A stretch of DNA of 64,000 nucleotides from Circinella minor (taxonomy: Eukaryota > Mucoromycota > Mucoromycetes > Mucorales > Lichtheimiaceae), in NCBI GenBank assembly GCA_016758965.1, contig JAEPRB010000001.1, positions 186,001 through 250,000 on the forward strand. The letters are read 5' to 3'. The position numbers and the translations under genes were made by a program. Positions 1 to 11,763 of this stretch are shown here, one piece after another. The first letter of the stretch is position 1, and every line of letters starts with the position of its first letter. The notes under the pieces are model-generated. The model had not been told where the DNA came from. It saw nothing but the letters and a program-made list of their open reading frames with translations, and ran no database searches.

Positions 1-31
1 TCATATTTATCTATTGCTATTTCAATTATAG

Positions 32-99
32 ACGAGTATCAGAGACGAGAAGAATATGCTGAATTATTTCAGTCAATTGATGATTGGAAACTCATATAG
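32..99 (+). CDS. Last exon of a gene entering from the left edge (partial)
   Basis: A pyrimidine-rich stretch ending in TTATAG at 26-31 looks like a splice acceptor. It is followed by an open segment whose only sensible frame reads roughly DEYQRREEYAELFQSIDDWK and ends at TAG 97-99. The composition (charged, helical, no low complexity) looks like a genuine protein C-terminus, but 22 residues are too few to name a family. The downstream sequence to 880 has no coding signal, so this would be the end of the gene. It converges on the Cdc24-like gene. The alternative is a chance open stretch. Confidence 0.4.
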
Positions 100-880
100 A
101 ACAACAAACAAAATGTCGATCATTGTTTGTCACATAAATATTTAAAATAGATAAATAAATAGAACGCATGTAGTAGATAGATAAATATATAAATATATAC
201 CCCTTCCTTCCTTTTTTTTTCTACTCCTACTTTATTATCACCATCCCTTTTGTAGCATATTCACGCAGTATACTTCAAATTTCTCTCTCTTTTGTTCTCT
301 TATTCTCTTGTTTTTTTCCCCGTTAACTCCTTATATATTTCATTGTCTTTCTTTTTCTTCTTCTTTTGATCGATTGATCTAATATGTACATGTGTATAAA
401 AAAAATCCCACTTAGAAGGGTTTTTTTTCCTGTTTATTGTAATAATACGGGTATTTCCAGTATAAGAGATATTTATTTACTCCCATTAAGGTACGAAAAA
501 AAAAGTTGAGCTGATAGTGATAATATTAACTCTTAAGTAGTGCTTTTATTCTATATATAAAAATATATGTACAGTACATGGATATGGCAGTAAATATCAA
601 GGAGTTATATTTATCTAATGTACCTAGTACATTTAGTATTTTTTTTGTGGGGTCATATACCATGTCAATCATCTATACCTACAAAGGTAAAGGCTGTTTT
701 TTTTTCTATCAATACTATTAAAAGGTCGATGCACATAATTAAGTATAAAAAAAAGAGGTGTATAACTTCTTATATTTGAAGAGCTCAATATGTACAAAAA
801 AAAATTAAATCAAATAAAGAACAAGAAAAAATGAACCTATTAAAATAAAAATAAATAATTATACTAAAAATAACAAATAA
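100..880. other. Intergenic spacer between convergent gene ends
   Basis: AT-rich sequence with homopolymer T and A tracts and no open frame with coding character. It should hold the 3' untranslated regions of the left-edge gene and of the Cdc24-like gene on the minus strand. Confidence 0.6.
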
Positions 881-3800
881 TTATACTGCTGTTACTACTG
901 CTTCTGTTGGTGTTGTTGAAATAAATAAATTAATTGCATCATCGGATCTTGGTGCCGAATCAAATGCCATAATAATATCCTCGTCACAGTGAATCGTTAT
1001 AAAATCACCATCATCATCACGATACTTAATAAAATCTCCCGCCAACCCTTTCATACGGGTTTTGCGTTCAGCCAGTGATCGCAAATCATGATAATTGATA
1101 TCTCTTGGTGCATAAAATACAAATGCACTTTGTCTACTGTAATAAAGTTTTACTTTGACAGTGGTTGCTTTACGGATAATATACTGTGTTGATGTCGTTG
1201 ATGGATAATAGTGTGGGTTACTAGTGTTGCTGTTATACGGACTTGTTCTATTATGAGTATGATTTGTTATACTAATATTAGGACTACTTTGAGATCTTCC
1301 ACGAGTAAGGGATGCTTGCTCCATAGCTTGTTGCTGTTGTTGGTGATCTGATGTTATACGACGTCGCTGTCTTTGTTCTTTTTGTTGTTCTTCACACCCG
1401 CCATTGGGGGAAATCTCGTATGCTGTTTGAACGCATGGTGAAGTTGGACTACTATCACTTTGTGGAGGGGAAGGCGGTACACATGTACTACTACTTCGAC
1501 TCCTACTATTACTGAATGGTGTTGAACATGAAGGTGAATGAGGTGACGGTAATGTTCTAGGTTGTTGGAGAAGATGCTGCGGTTGTTGTTGATAATGAGA
1601 ATTGTTGGAATAATATGGCTGATTATAATTGGCTACTGCTGTTTCTGTATTATTACTATTATTAGCATAATTATCACTGCTAGAATGTTGTTGTTGATGA
1701 TATTGATGATGTGGATCAGTATTATGCTGATTATGATTGTAACTGTATAAAGATGTATGTGTGGGAATGACATTATCAAGATAATTCTTATTATCGTTGT
1801 CGTAATTATCTTCCAGCAATTCTGGAATTTGATCATAATATCCACCTCGTACAGGAAGTTTGTTCATAAACGCATAAGATAAAAATGTAGGAGAAAGTGT
1901 TGCCATAGCCTCTTCTTGATCATGATAACTTTCAAGTCCACATGTAACTAAAGTTGATAACCGCTTTGTTCTCGTTTGTTGCCGAATAAGTTTACCAACA
2001 GCTGAATCCCATTGGGCTACTTGTTCATCGTTTCGATATTCCAATGTAAAAGATTCTAAATCAGAATCTTTAAGCCAAAATATTTGTAACGAAAGTGGAA
2101 CGGCTATAAAGTATTGTAATTGTATATTATTGTTAATAAATCATGTATAGTCTGCAATGTTTTATATGTAAATTATATTACATAATCATATGTACCCATG
2201 TTAATTAAACTAATACATCAATAATAATATATAAATGAATAACAAAATAGAATATATTTTACCGCCTTGATCCACTTGAGCCACATTGTTAATTTTAATT
2301 AGACCTAATATCGATAATGGACTACTATTACTTTGCTCCTTTTTTTTCTTTGTTTTTTTACTAGAAACATCTGCACAGAGCATAATTACTTTTTTAAACA
2401 GATGGATTGATACTTCTTTGGTTGTATTTCTATGATGAACAATAGCTTTATCATAAAGTAGCAATGTACCACACTGTTCTTCGACATCGGTGATAGATTT
2501 CCAATCCAAAACGCGTTCTTTCAATTCCTTGACTCGCTGTTTATTTTCTTGTAGTCGACGTGTTTCATTTACTTTGGATGCAACGCGTTCCATGGCTTCC
2601 AATCCACGCTGTAAATCATCATAGTGTGGCCAGTCGTTGGAGGTGTAATTCATTAATTGTTGTAACAGTAAAGGATATTTGCACACGCGCTGAACAGGCT
2701 TAATCAATAAAGAAGGCAATTCATAATTTGGCTCAACAACTGTGTTCGTGTTCGTTATTGAGGTTCCTGCTGTCGTCATCGTTGATAATGATGATGACGA
2801 TGACGATGTTGTTGTTGTTGTTGATGATGATAATACATCATTATTACCTTTGGTACTATTATTTGTGGAAAGTTGAGGTGCCCATTGAACTACTAAATCC
2901 AACGCATGTTGCATATTGGCACAATAAGGTTCATAAACCGAAAACGCTTCTTCTAATTCTATCAATACTCGTCCAAAGTTTTCTTTAGGATTTTCAGCAT
3001 GATATTCTACTTGCATAAGAAAACGGAGCTGAAAATCAATTAAGGCGTTAAGGTTTCCAAAAATGTGATGTAAGGTATCCAATGAAATCATATTGCGTTG
3101 CTTTGACCGTAGCTCTTGCGCATATTTCTATACAAGTAAAATATTTAATAGTAACATCAGTGTTTCAGCCTTCTTTCATGAATTTTACCATATATGTAAA
3201 TATTTCCAACAACCAGTTATTCTCTCCAACATTTTTTTTAATTTTCTTCGTGTTCTAATAATTAAGAGTACATATATCTTCATTGTGTTCTTTTTGTCAA
3301 AAATACATATAAATATGTTACCAACCTGAGTCGTTTCAAGATATTCTACATATCTTCGTTCAGTATGTAATAATTCAATAATTACTTTATCACGAAAACT
3401 ACAACCATCATTATCTGATATCAACAATGATGATGTATGCTGTTGCCCGGTAGTAGTGGCAGAAGAAAGTGGAGGGTATTCCGATTTTAAAATACCACGT
3501 TCAGATAATAAAGTTAAAATCCTGTGTAATGTATTGACAACCTATACATAATAATGTTTAGTAATTCAAGCCGAGAGATATAAAAATAATTATTTATATA
3601 TGCTTTATCGATCACACACACATACATACAGTAACATTTTTTTTATTACCTTACTAAATCCCATAGCGTTGTCTTGATACATCTCTGATACTGTAAAAAG
3701 ATCATCTTCATTTAACGATAAATGTTTTCGACACGCAATAATAAATCGATAAACAAAGACTTGATGTTGCTTTTTGCATGTATCTTGTTCTAATGTTAAA

Positions 3801-4174
3801 TCAATTGCCGCCTCTGGTTTTAATAAATTGAAAAGTGAGCATAATATATACCCTTGTCGACAAAGTTCCCACAGTTGATATAAAGGTGCTGGAATATGAG
3901 ATGAGTTATTATAATTTTTGCTAGAACAGTTTTGTTGTTGAGACGATGGGGTGTTGTTATTGTTGCTATCTTCAATGATAGCAGTCGATAGAGATAATGT
4001 TAAAGATGAAAAAATATCTTGGTCGTCAAGGCTACCGTTGTTGGTATTAATATGGTTGATCATTTTATTGTTGCTATTACTATTATTATTCATCATTATT
4101 AAATCGTAATCTGGTACTAAGGATAATCCATCAAGAACCCATTTACAAGTTTTATAAATCGATGCAATGGTCAT
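881..4174 (-). CDS. cdc24: Cdc24-like Rho guanine nucleotide exchange factor (CH-DH-PH-PB1)
   Basis: Four exons, complement(881..2103, 2263..3127, 3326..3541, 3650..4174), join in frame to 942 residues. The order of domains is that of fungal Cdc24, the GEF that activates Cdc42 at sites of polarised growth. A calponin-homology-like region lies at about 75-195. The DH domain, starting near residue 225, contains ELLHTERRYVEYLETTQ and the LIKPVQRVCKYPLLL core. A PH domain follows, crossing the last intron (FWLKDSDLESFTLEYRNDEQ). A Ser/Thr/Asn/Gln-rich linker leads to a C-terminal PB1 domain of about 90 residues (KVKLYYSRQ, then the acidic DDDGDFITIHCDEDI segment) that in yeast binds the scaffold Bem1. 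The DH domain carries an unusual Ser/Thr-rich insertion at 2760-2860. The start was taken at the ATG giving the usual Cdc24-like N-terminus (SIYKTCKWVLDGLS); an additional short upstream exon cannot be excluded. Confidence 0.93.
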
Positions 4175-6069
4175 GTTGTTTTTGTTCTTTTTGGGGGTAA
4201 ATGGTTAGATTTTTAACCCGATTTTTTTTTTTTAATAGCTTGTTGATATTATGTAAAAAAGTATTGACGCAATTAAGAAATATCAAAAAAAAAAAAAAAA
4301 AGATTGGGAAAGGAAGAAAGAAAGAGAAAAAAAAACGAAGAGGAGAGTCAAATAAACACACACATGCAATGGTAAAATACGGAGTATAGAAGTTTTTTGA
4401 CAATAGTAGCAGAGTCAATCGTTTTTTACACCTGTTTCAAACATTCTCCATACTATACGCATATATCATAGAATAATGTACGATCCCGACTTGTTAGTAT
4501 CTAGCAAATAGTTATCTTTTTCCACGAAGAGAAAAGGTGTGTAGAATGGTTTTTTATTTTATTTTTTTATTTTTGCATGTTACATCTATAACAGTGTATT
4601 CGTTTATTTATTTCTTTATTTTTACATCACCCCTTAATTCTGAACGGGGTTATAGTTTGTAGTGTTGTTGGTGCTTCATGGCGTCAGAAAAAAAAACTGC
4701 TCTTAGTTTATATATGTATACATAGGTTTTGTCACTACTATATCAGTGAAAGAAAGAGTGAAAAAGTTAAAAAAGAAAGAGGGGTGTACTAGAAAGCATG
4801 AAAGAGAGAAATAAGGGACAGTGTGAAAGGGGGGGTTGAATGAAAGAGAGGAGAAAGAATAAAAGTGTGATTATAATAATAGGTAATAATAATAATTTCA
4901 ATGGATAAACGATCATATGATTTTCCTTGTTTATCTAATCTGTCAACAGAAAAGGAGTCAATCTATCATACTTTTACATTCATTTATTATATACATAAAC
5001 GTTACTATCATCGTCATTAATCAATCAACCAATATAAATATTAACATTATAAATCGCTGGATAATCGTTATTTATTTATATTATACTATTATTTTTATCT
5101 ATAACAATATAATAATAATAGTAACACCACTACGTAGTTGTGCATAATGTATAATATTTATATGTACGTAATCACATTCCTTACGTTATTATTTATATTT
5201 GTTGTTGTCATGGATCTTATTGTTTACAAAAATTCACATTTATATATGGAATATAGCATTACATAGTTCTTCAAATATTTACCTATTTTTATTACTACGT
5301 ACCTTAAAAAAGTCATTGTATTAATGTTTGCATGGCTTTTTTTTCTTTTATATACTTATTCGATATGCTTTGTAACTATATCTACAGTATCGTAATAAAC
5401 TGATCATAGTAGTATATATTAGATTTGTTCCATATTGTTATTGTATACAGATACGTAATTTGATAGATAAAGTTATAAGATTGTTACCTGACATTTATTT
5501 AGTCTGATTCATAATATTATTACCCACGCAGTAATTTAAATAGGAGAAGAATTTATGATCATGTCAAACAAATTCCCTAAAACAAATGTCAACTTTAAAA
5601 AACTCCTATTCCTTTTCAATTAAATAAATTTGAAGTTCTATTTGAAAAAATAAAAATAAATTTTGGGTGTGTTGTATATGTATATAATATATATATATAG
5701 AAAGATAGATAAATATCTTACTCTTTTTGATATATCGAAAAAAAAAAGGAAGGAACTAACAAAAAAGAGAATATTTTTTTCTCTCTAAAAAAAGTTTAGC
5801 TAAAAAAGGTAAAAAGTAATATAAACAAGTAAAAAAAAAAGTTGTGTTTGTCGTTGAATATGTGGTGTTGGGTGCTGAAATATAAAAAAAAAATATTCGT
5901 CGTATAGTGTATGTGAGGTGAGGGAATTTTTTTTTTCAGGAAGGAAAATAAGGAAATAGGATGCAAAATGAAATAAAAAGAAAAATATTACACGAAAATA
6001 AAAAATAGAGAAAATTAAGTTTTTTTTTTAAAAAAAAAAAAATCAATTGAAAAAGATATATTGTTTGGT
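4175..6069. other. Intergenic: promoter of the Cdc24-like gene and 3' end of the J-protein gene
   Basis: About 1.9 kb of AT-rich spacer with poly-A/T runs and a purine-rich block near 4740-4860 (AAGAGAG-type). Open stretches here are low-complexity and have no coding character. Both flanking genes are on the minus strand. Confidence 0.6.
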
Positions 6070-8238
6070 TTATCCAAAGTGGAAAGAGTAATTGCCTGGT
6101 GCTGAACGTCTTGAACCACCAGCACCACCAAATCCTGCACCTCCAGGGAATCCACCAGCACCACCTGGGAATCCACCACCGAATCCACCATCAAAAGGTG
6201 AGCCTCGTGCACCACCGCCCATTCCTCCCATACCACCTCCACCGGCAAAGAATTGAGCAAAGACATCATTCATATCGACTCCACCATCGAAACCGCCGCC
6301 CATACCCATGCCAGTATCTAAATCAGCACCAGAATCATATCGAGCTTTCTTTTGAGAATCTGAAAGAATTTCATAAGCCTCACCAACTTCTTTGAATCGT
6401 GCTTCAGCTTTAACATCACCTGCATTTTTATCTGGATGGTATTGTAAAGCCAATTTACGGTAAGCCTTTTTGATTTCGGAATCAGTAGCTGATTTGGTAA
6501 CACCAAGAACTTTGTAATAATCTTTACGTTGTGATTTTTTCAATTCTAATTCTGCTTTTTGTAATAAGCTTCGGTATTCTATATTATATGAAAAAAAAAG
6601 TTATTATTATTATTAATTTCCTTGTCATGTGTATAGGAGTAAATCTTGCTATGGTTATATATATATATCACTAACCTCGATTGCCAGCATCGATTTCTGT
6701 CAAATGTCGGTAGTCCTTTACAGCTTCTTCATATTCTTCTAATTCCATATGACAAGCTGCTCTACGACTATAAACCTTATTGAAATCAGGATCCAATTTC
6801 AAAGCCTTGTTACAATCTTCAAGTGCTTCATCAAATTTTTTTAACTATAAAATATTTCCCAAATGAAAAGTAAAGAATAAGTTTTTAAAATACCATGACA
6901 ATATAAAAAAATACCATGACAATAAATTGCAAATATCAAGATATTAAATCAACTTACTTTTTGTAATACAGCTGCACGATTAGAATACAATTTAGCATTC
7001 AAAACATCATTTTGATCATCAATTTCCAAAGCAGAAGAATAAGCATCATAAGCTTCTTGAAGATTATTTGACTTGAAAGCGGCATTACCCTTGTCCTTTT
7101 GAGTATCAAGAGCACGGGCCTTCTTTACAAGGACACGAGCCTTTGAAAAATCAGGATCGCAACGTAATGCTTCTAAACAATGAGCAATTGCCTTTGCATT
7201 ATCACCTTGTCCATAAAATACACGTGCTCTGAGATACAAAACATCCGGGTTTTGGGTATCCAATCGAACTAAGTAACTAAATAACGATAATAATGGTTTA
7301 ATATAATCATTTCTTACAGTAAAATACAAACAAACATTTCTCTTCTGCCCCCTTCTTCATCTCTTCTCACAAAAAAAAATATATATTAATAGCTTACTTG
7401 ACAAGTCGACTTGCTTCTGACCATTTCTTTTGACCCAAAGCACATTCCGTTTTCCAAATATTCCATTTGACAGGTATACGCTCACTATCAATAAATGTAA
7501 TAGCACGATCCAAACTATTACCAGCGAGACCATATTGATTACCATTCATGAAAGCTTCCATTTGTCCAATATATTGCTTGACTGATTGTAAAGTTTGACA
7601 TTCACGTTGTGTTTGAGCATTATTATTATCCAGTTGGTAAGCTTGTTCATATTGTCGAGTAGCTTCCTCCAAATTGCCCAAATTTAATTGACATTTGCCA
7701 GCTCGAAGAAAAGCTTTAATGTTAGTTGGATCCAATTCAGTAGCGGATCGACAATCAGTATATGCTTCTTTATATTTGCCTTGCATCGTGAGGGCAGCGG
7801 CACGGTTAGCATAATAAGTGGCCGTTTTAGGTGACGCCTCTAAAAATAATTAATTTTCATATTTAATTTGTGTAAGTCATCAACAAGATTATTTTAATTC
7901 AAGAAAAAAGAAAATACTTACCAATAGCTTCTGAATAAAGTTTTACTGCTTCATTATAGTTTCCAGCTTTAAATTCTTGATTACCTTTGGCTTTGATCTC
8001 TTCAGCCGATCTTTAAATAAAATTCGAAAAAATTAGGTTAAAAAAAGTTCATTCTTCCTGTTATCCAAGGAAAACGGTAAAAAAAAAAAACCAAGGTTAC
8101 GAACGATCCCAAGGAAAAAGAAGTATTATCGAGAGCTTGTACATCATAAATGTACACCAAAAACCCATTCTTTTTTTTTTTACAAAAAAAAGTAGAAACT
8201 TACAAAGTAGGGTCGACATCCATAGCAGAGTGAGTCAT
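6070..8238 (-). CDS. TPR-repeat J-domain co-chaperone (DNAJC7-like)
   Basis: Six exons, complement(6070..6578, 6676..6844, 6958..7276, 7398..7839, 7922..8010, 8204..8238), join in frame to 520 residues. The N-terminal two thirds is a series of tetratricopeptide repeats (for example [20 protein letters not shown], then [20 protein letters not shown]). Near residue 370 a canonical J domain begins (KDYYKVLGV...), with the HPD motif at 399-401 that stimulates Hsp70 ATPase. A Gly/Phe-rich tail (GGGFGG-type) ends the protein in NYSFHFG. This is the architecture of DNAJC7/Tpr2, which passes clients between Hsp70 and Hsp90 in the cytosol. The start is the first ATG upstream of an in-frame 12-codon first exon; it opens MTHSAMDVD. 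No broken motif was seen. Confidence 0.94.
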
Positions 8239-8372
8239 CGTTTATAATGTGTATATATACTTTTGTTGGAGGAGAAAGGTGAAAGATGTCTTCTTATTCT
8301 AAATTTGAATCGTCGTTTTAGTAGTATTATAGACGAAACAATTTGCTTTGGAAATGTGGCGAGGAGAAAAGA

Positions 8373-8423
<51 letters not shown>

Positions 8424-8639
8424 AAAAGGGGGATCAAACAGAAACAGAAAAAAAAAAAGAACGAATAAGCTCAAGTTCCGGGGGGCTAAAAAAGAATACA
8501 GTCAGAAAGTCACCGCAATGGAAGATGCTAGAAAACAAATGATTTTTGCGGGTTCTTTTGTTCTTAAGAAAAATTAAGCTATAAAAATGATTGAAGTTGG
8601 TGTCTGGATTATAAAGTTTTAAAAAAGAAAGTTACTCCA
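8239..8639. promoter_or_regulatory. Upstream region of the J-protein gene with a GA microsatellite
   Basis: Promoter and 5' leader region of the TPR/J-domain gene. It contains a long uninterrupted GA dinucleotide tract at about 8376-8414, so the minus strand carries CT repeats just upstream of the start codon, plus several A homopolymers. No heat-shock element was identified with confidence. Confidence 0.5.
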
Positions 8640-9550
8640 CCCCCCCAATAAGCTTCACGTTAGAGTAGTTTCTTGATCTTGTTCTTTTTCATCGTCATTA
8701 ACATCCGAAAGTGCTATTCGAGTGGTATGACGACTCAGTGCCAATGGACGAGAGCTAATATCGCCATTGTATTCAGTATATGCCAATAGAATTCTTACAA
8801 TGTTTCTTCCACCATTAATATCACTAACAACGAACATAGTTATAGATCCAGCATATATATATTTTATCAAATGACATTCATTACAGAATTTTAATGCATA
8901 GACATTTCCTCGAAATTCAACTATTATATCATTTGATATATATATGCGTAAGTTCTATTTAAACAGATATAAGTTTTTGATTAAAGCTATTATTATATAT
9001 CAGCATCTTCTACTTTGTCATATTGCCTTGTAGGAACTAAATTGTTTCTTTCATCGTCTAAGCACCAACATTATGTCGCCATGGGTTGTTTGTATCCTCA
9101 CGGATTCTTCGAATTCTTCTTTTTTGGTACTTACAGCAAACTTGAACACTCTTCTCGGCACCCTAGAACATTCGTGTATGGCTATCATCGTAACTGTAAA
9201 GAACACTTGCCCTGTATGCATCCTCTAAAACCACTAACGTACGTCTTGCCAAAACAGCTCTGAATGTCTATTACCATTCCCCAAAATTCTATATAAGCTC
9301 ATACATTCTGTTACATTTAAAGAATATTACACTCACAGGGATTATAATTTACTTCAATAAGTAGAGCTTCATAATTTTTTCACTGATGATTTAATCGACC
9401 ATTACCGTGACCAATTATCGTATATTCTTCAAAACTATACCCAGGATGAGGACGACGTATTAGTTTTACGTAATTGACAGCGATGTCTTCTCCTCTCTTC
9501 CTCTGATGTTGAGTTGGAAAACAGAAGAGGTGCCTGTTATACTGAAAATG
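8640..9550 (-). pseudogene. Fanzor/TnpB-like nuclease remnant, C-terminal half, copy 1
   Basis: Read on the minus strand, pieces resemble the C-terminal half of eukaryotic TnpB relatives (Fanzor). A segment near 9410-9480 reads EEYTIIGHGNGRL. A segment at about 9260-9040 reads LVVLEDAYRASVLYSY but carries internal stops. A segment at 8870-8655 reads ISDINGGRNIVRILL-like, where the family has RDxNAAxNI, its last RuvC aspartate. The stretch 8640-9394 is clearly homologous to 59205-60035 in the opposite orientation, and there the motif is RDINGARNIGRILL. Stops and the missing N-terminal half show it is dead. The family call rests on short motifs remembered from Fanzor proteins and is inference; the homology between the two copies is seen directly. 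Confidence 0.45.
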
Positions 9551-9759
9551 AATATTTCAAAGGTTATATTTATCTCATCTTAATTATAAATTACATAAGT
9601 GGCTCTTTATATATGATAATAAATATGATTACTGTTTCCTGGTTGTTAGGAAACCTTTTATTTATATACGCCGAAATATGACGGGTTAATAAATGTCTAA
9701 CTAATATATATCTAATATCAATGATCAACATTTCTACTTAGAATATCTAACTTAATATT

Positions 9760-11460
9760 TTTATATCCTACGATGGCCTCAACTATGCTATCGTCTATCC
9801 TTAATATTCCGTGGATACGTAAGCATGTAGATCAACAACCTCATGGTTGAATATATCGTCGTAATGATCTTACATCATTATACTGTTGCTTAACAAAATT
9901 GTATGAATATTTACATCTTCAGGAATTGGAACAATAGGAAGCTGGTTGTTGGTTTTGATTTCGGAAAGTTTTACTGGTACGATATCTTGCATTAGTGAGG
10001 GCAAAACACTAGAAAGGAAGGCTTGTTCCCCAGTAACATTGTCCGTAAAGAATATTCTGGATGATCGTGGTCACACATTTTATATGCATCATGCATCGAA
10101 TCGAAGATTTTGTTGGGACCAAAAGTTGCATCCTAATCTCCTCATACTCATTGCAAACCATATAAACAGCAAGAAGAATAGGTGATCCATTAATTCGATT
10201 AAGAAGCTTAATAATTTTGAATGTATGGTCCCCTTTCAGTACACGACCTCCAAAAACCACCATTTATTTTTATATTAAATAGCGTATTTCGTTGACTATT
10301 GCAGTGTAGGTGGATTAATGATTTCTTCAAGAAGTGGAGATATACCGCGAGAATTGATATAACTGAGATATTGAAATTCAAGTCGTGCATGTGTCAATCT
10401 TTGTAATTCTTGCAAAACCTTTTGGAAGCGTTTTGGACCGAGTGCATTTGGAACACAGGGTCTAAATACATCGCCAACAACTTTCGAAATACCTGTGCGA
10501 TGCGTAAAGTATGCTGAAAATTCCTGTTGAAGATATAAAGGCAGTTGCTTGATAATTCGATTGTTGTGTGCGCTCGCGATTTTTTTTTCTTTACAATGTT
10601 TATTTGTACAAATATATGTCATTGACATTACATAGAGGTTTCTAATAAATAATTTCAAGTACATTCTTCAAATGAATAACTAATATGCTATGTATTTATC
10701 ACGTAATAAAGTAGTTCTACCTTTTCAGATCGACGATTCTACGTGCAGGATAGCCATCAATTGCAAGATGACTTGTACAATTAAGTTCCTGACATTTAAG
10801 TTTATAGTTAACCAAAAGATGCGGAAGCCTTAAAAAAAACTTTGGGTAATTAGAGCATAGCAGGGTCGTAGTCAAAACTCTCGTCTGCGAGTAACGCTAG
10901 TATCTCTGGCGATAAATTATGTAAAGCAAAAAAGGGATCTGGTGGCAATATCCAAAACGTACCGCGACGATACTCTTCTGGGATTCCTTCACCACTATCC
11001 TTTTTGTCTTTTTTGAATGCTCCAGAAATATTTGTGGAGAAATGTTCTTTTATTTTTGTTGTTGTTGTTGTTCCTGTTGAAGTTGTCGTTGTTGGTGTTA
11101 TTGCTATTATTTTGAGTTGATTCATTTTGTTCTCCATCATCCTCTATATCAGAATCGTCATCATTATCTGTTCCCCACTCATTATCATCATTATCAAAAT
11201 CAGCCATAATAGGTATTTGTGAAGTGCTGATAGATATATTATGGTCTTCTTCAAGGATACCAGAATCAACAAGAGAAATGAGCTTCCCCAATTCGACATT
11301 ATGCTCGACATCTTCTATTTCATTGTCTCCTATTTTAAATTAGCTTTCTATAAATGTTCATTTTAACATCTCAAAAGGAATTCATCTCGTAAAGAAGCTG
11401 TTGAAGATGGCTCGCCTTCTGAGGTACTCTCATTGTTGTTGTTATTATTATTCATGGTAT
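9760..11460 (-). pseudogene. Broken transposon-derived gene: DDE-transposase-like protein with DUF6729-like N-terminal region
   Basis: On the minus strand a discontinuous coding sequence runs from an Asn-rich N-terminus (ATG near 11455) through an acidic segment (11291-11100) and a block PEEYRRGTFWILPPDPFFAL (near 10965). Next comes QLPLYLQQEFSAYFTHRTGI (near 10540) with GPKRFQKVLQELQRLTHARLE, then GDHTFKIIKLLNRINGSPI (near 10230) and, in another frame, FFTDNVTGEQAFLSSVLPSL (near 10040). The last two resemble the first and second aspartate regions of an RNase H-fold (DDE) transposase core, and the earlier blocks resemble proteins I know as DUF6729-type in Mucoromycota. At least three frame changes and several stops separate the blocks, so it is a pseudogene. 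Remnants may continue to about 9770. Exact family unverified. Confidence 0.5.
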
Positions 11461-11763
11461 TATTCGAGAATTAAATTACAGAAAGTGTTCCTTAATTGCC
11501 AGCTGATTTTGGTTCTGGGAGCGTTTTTTGTCCCTTTAGTTCGTGCATACAAGATGTTATGAGAAAAAGACAACTAAGTTACTGAAAAGTATGAAACTCC
11601 AAGATAAACTCAGGTGTCAACAACTATTATGCCACTATAGAATAATAATAAACAACCTTTCTTTACCATCCAATTAAAAAAAAAATTGAAGTTAATTTTT
11701 ATTGGCCTAAGTCCACCAAGGACACATTAATCCTGCTTTTCACAAAATTTCCACTTGACCTTA

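Noticed and set aside
8235..8577. Open frames of repeated Glu-Arg or Ser-Leu across the GA tract
   Set aside because: Simple dinucleotide repeat read in frame; no coding evidence.
9015..9263. Open frame on the plus strand, matched by the minus-strand frame 59329-59685 (shared HGFFEFFF and GYHRNCK segments)
   Set aside because: Conservation reflects homology of the two element copies. The opposite strand carries the EDEYRA and RDINGARNI motifs, so this is probably the antisense reading. A second coding strand cannot be fully excluded.
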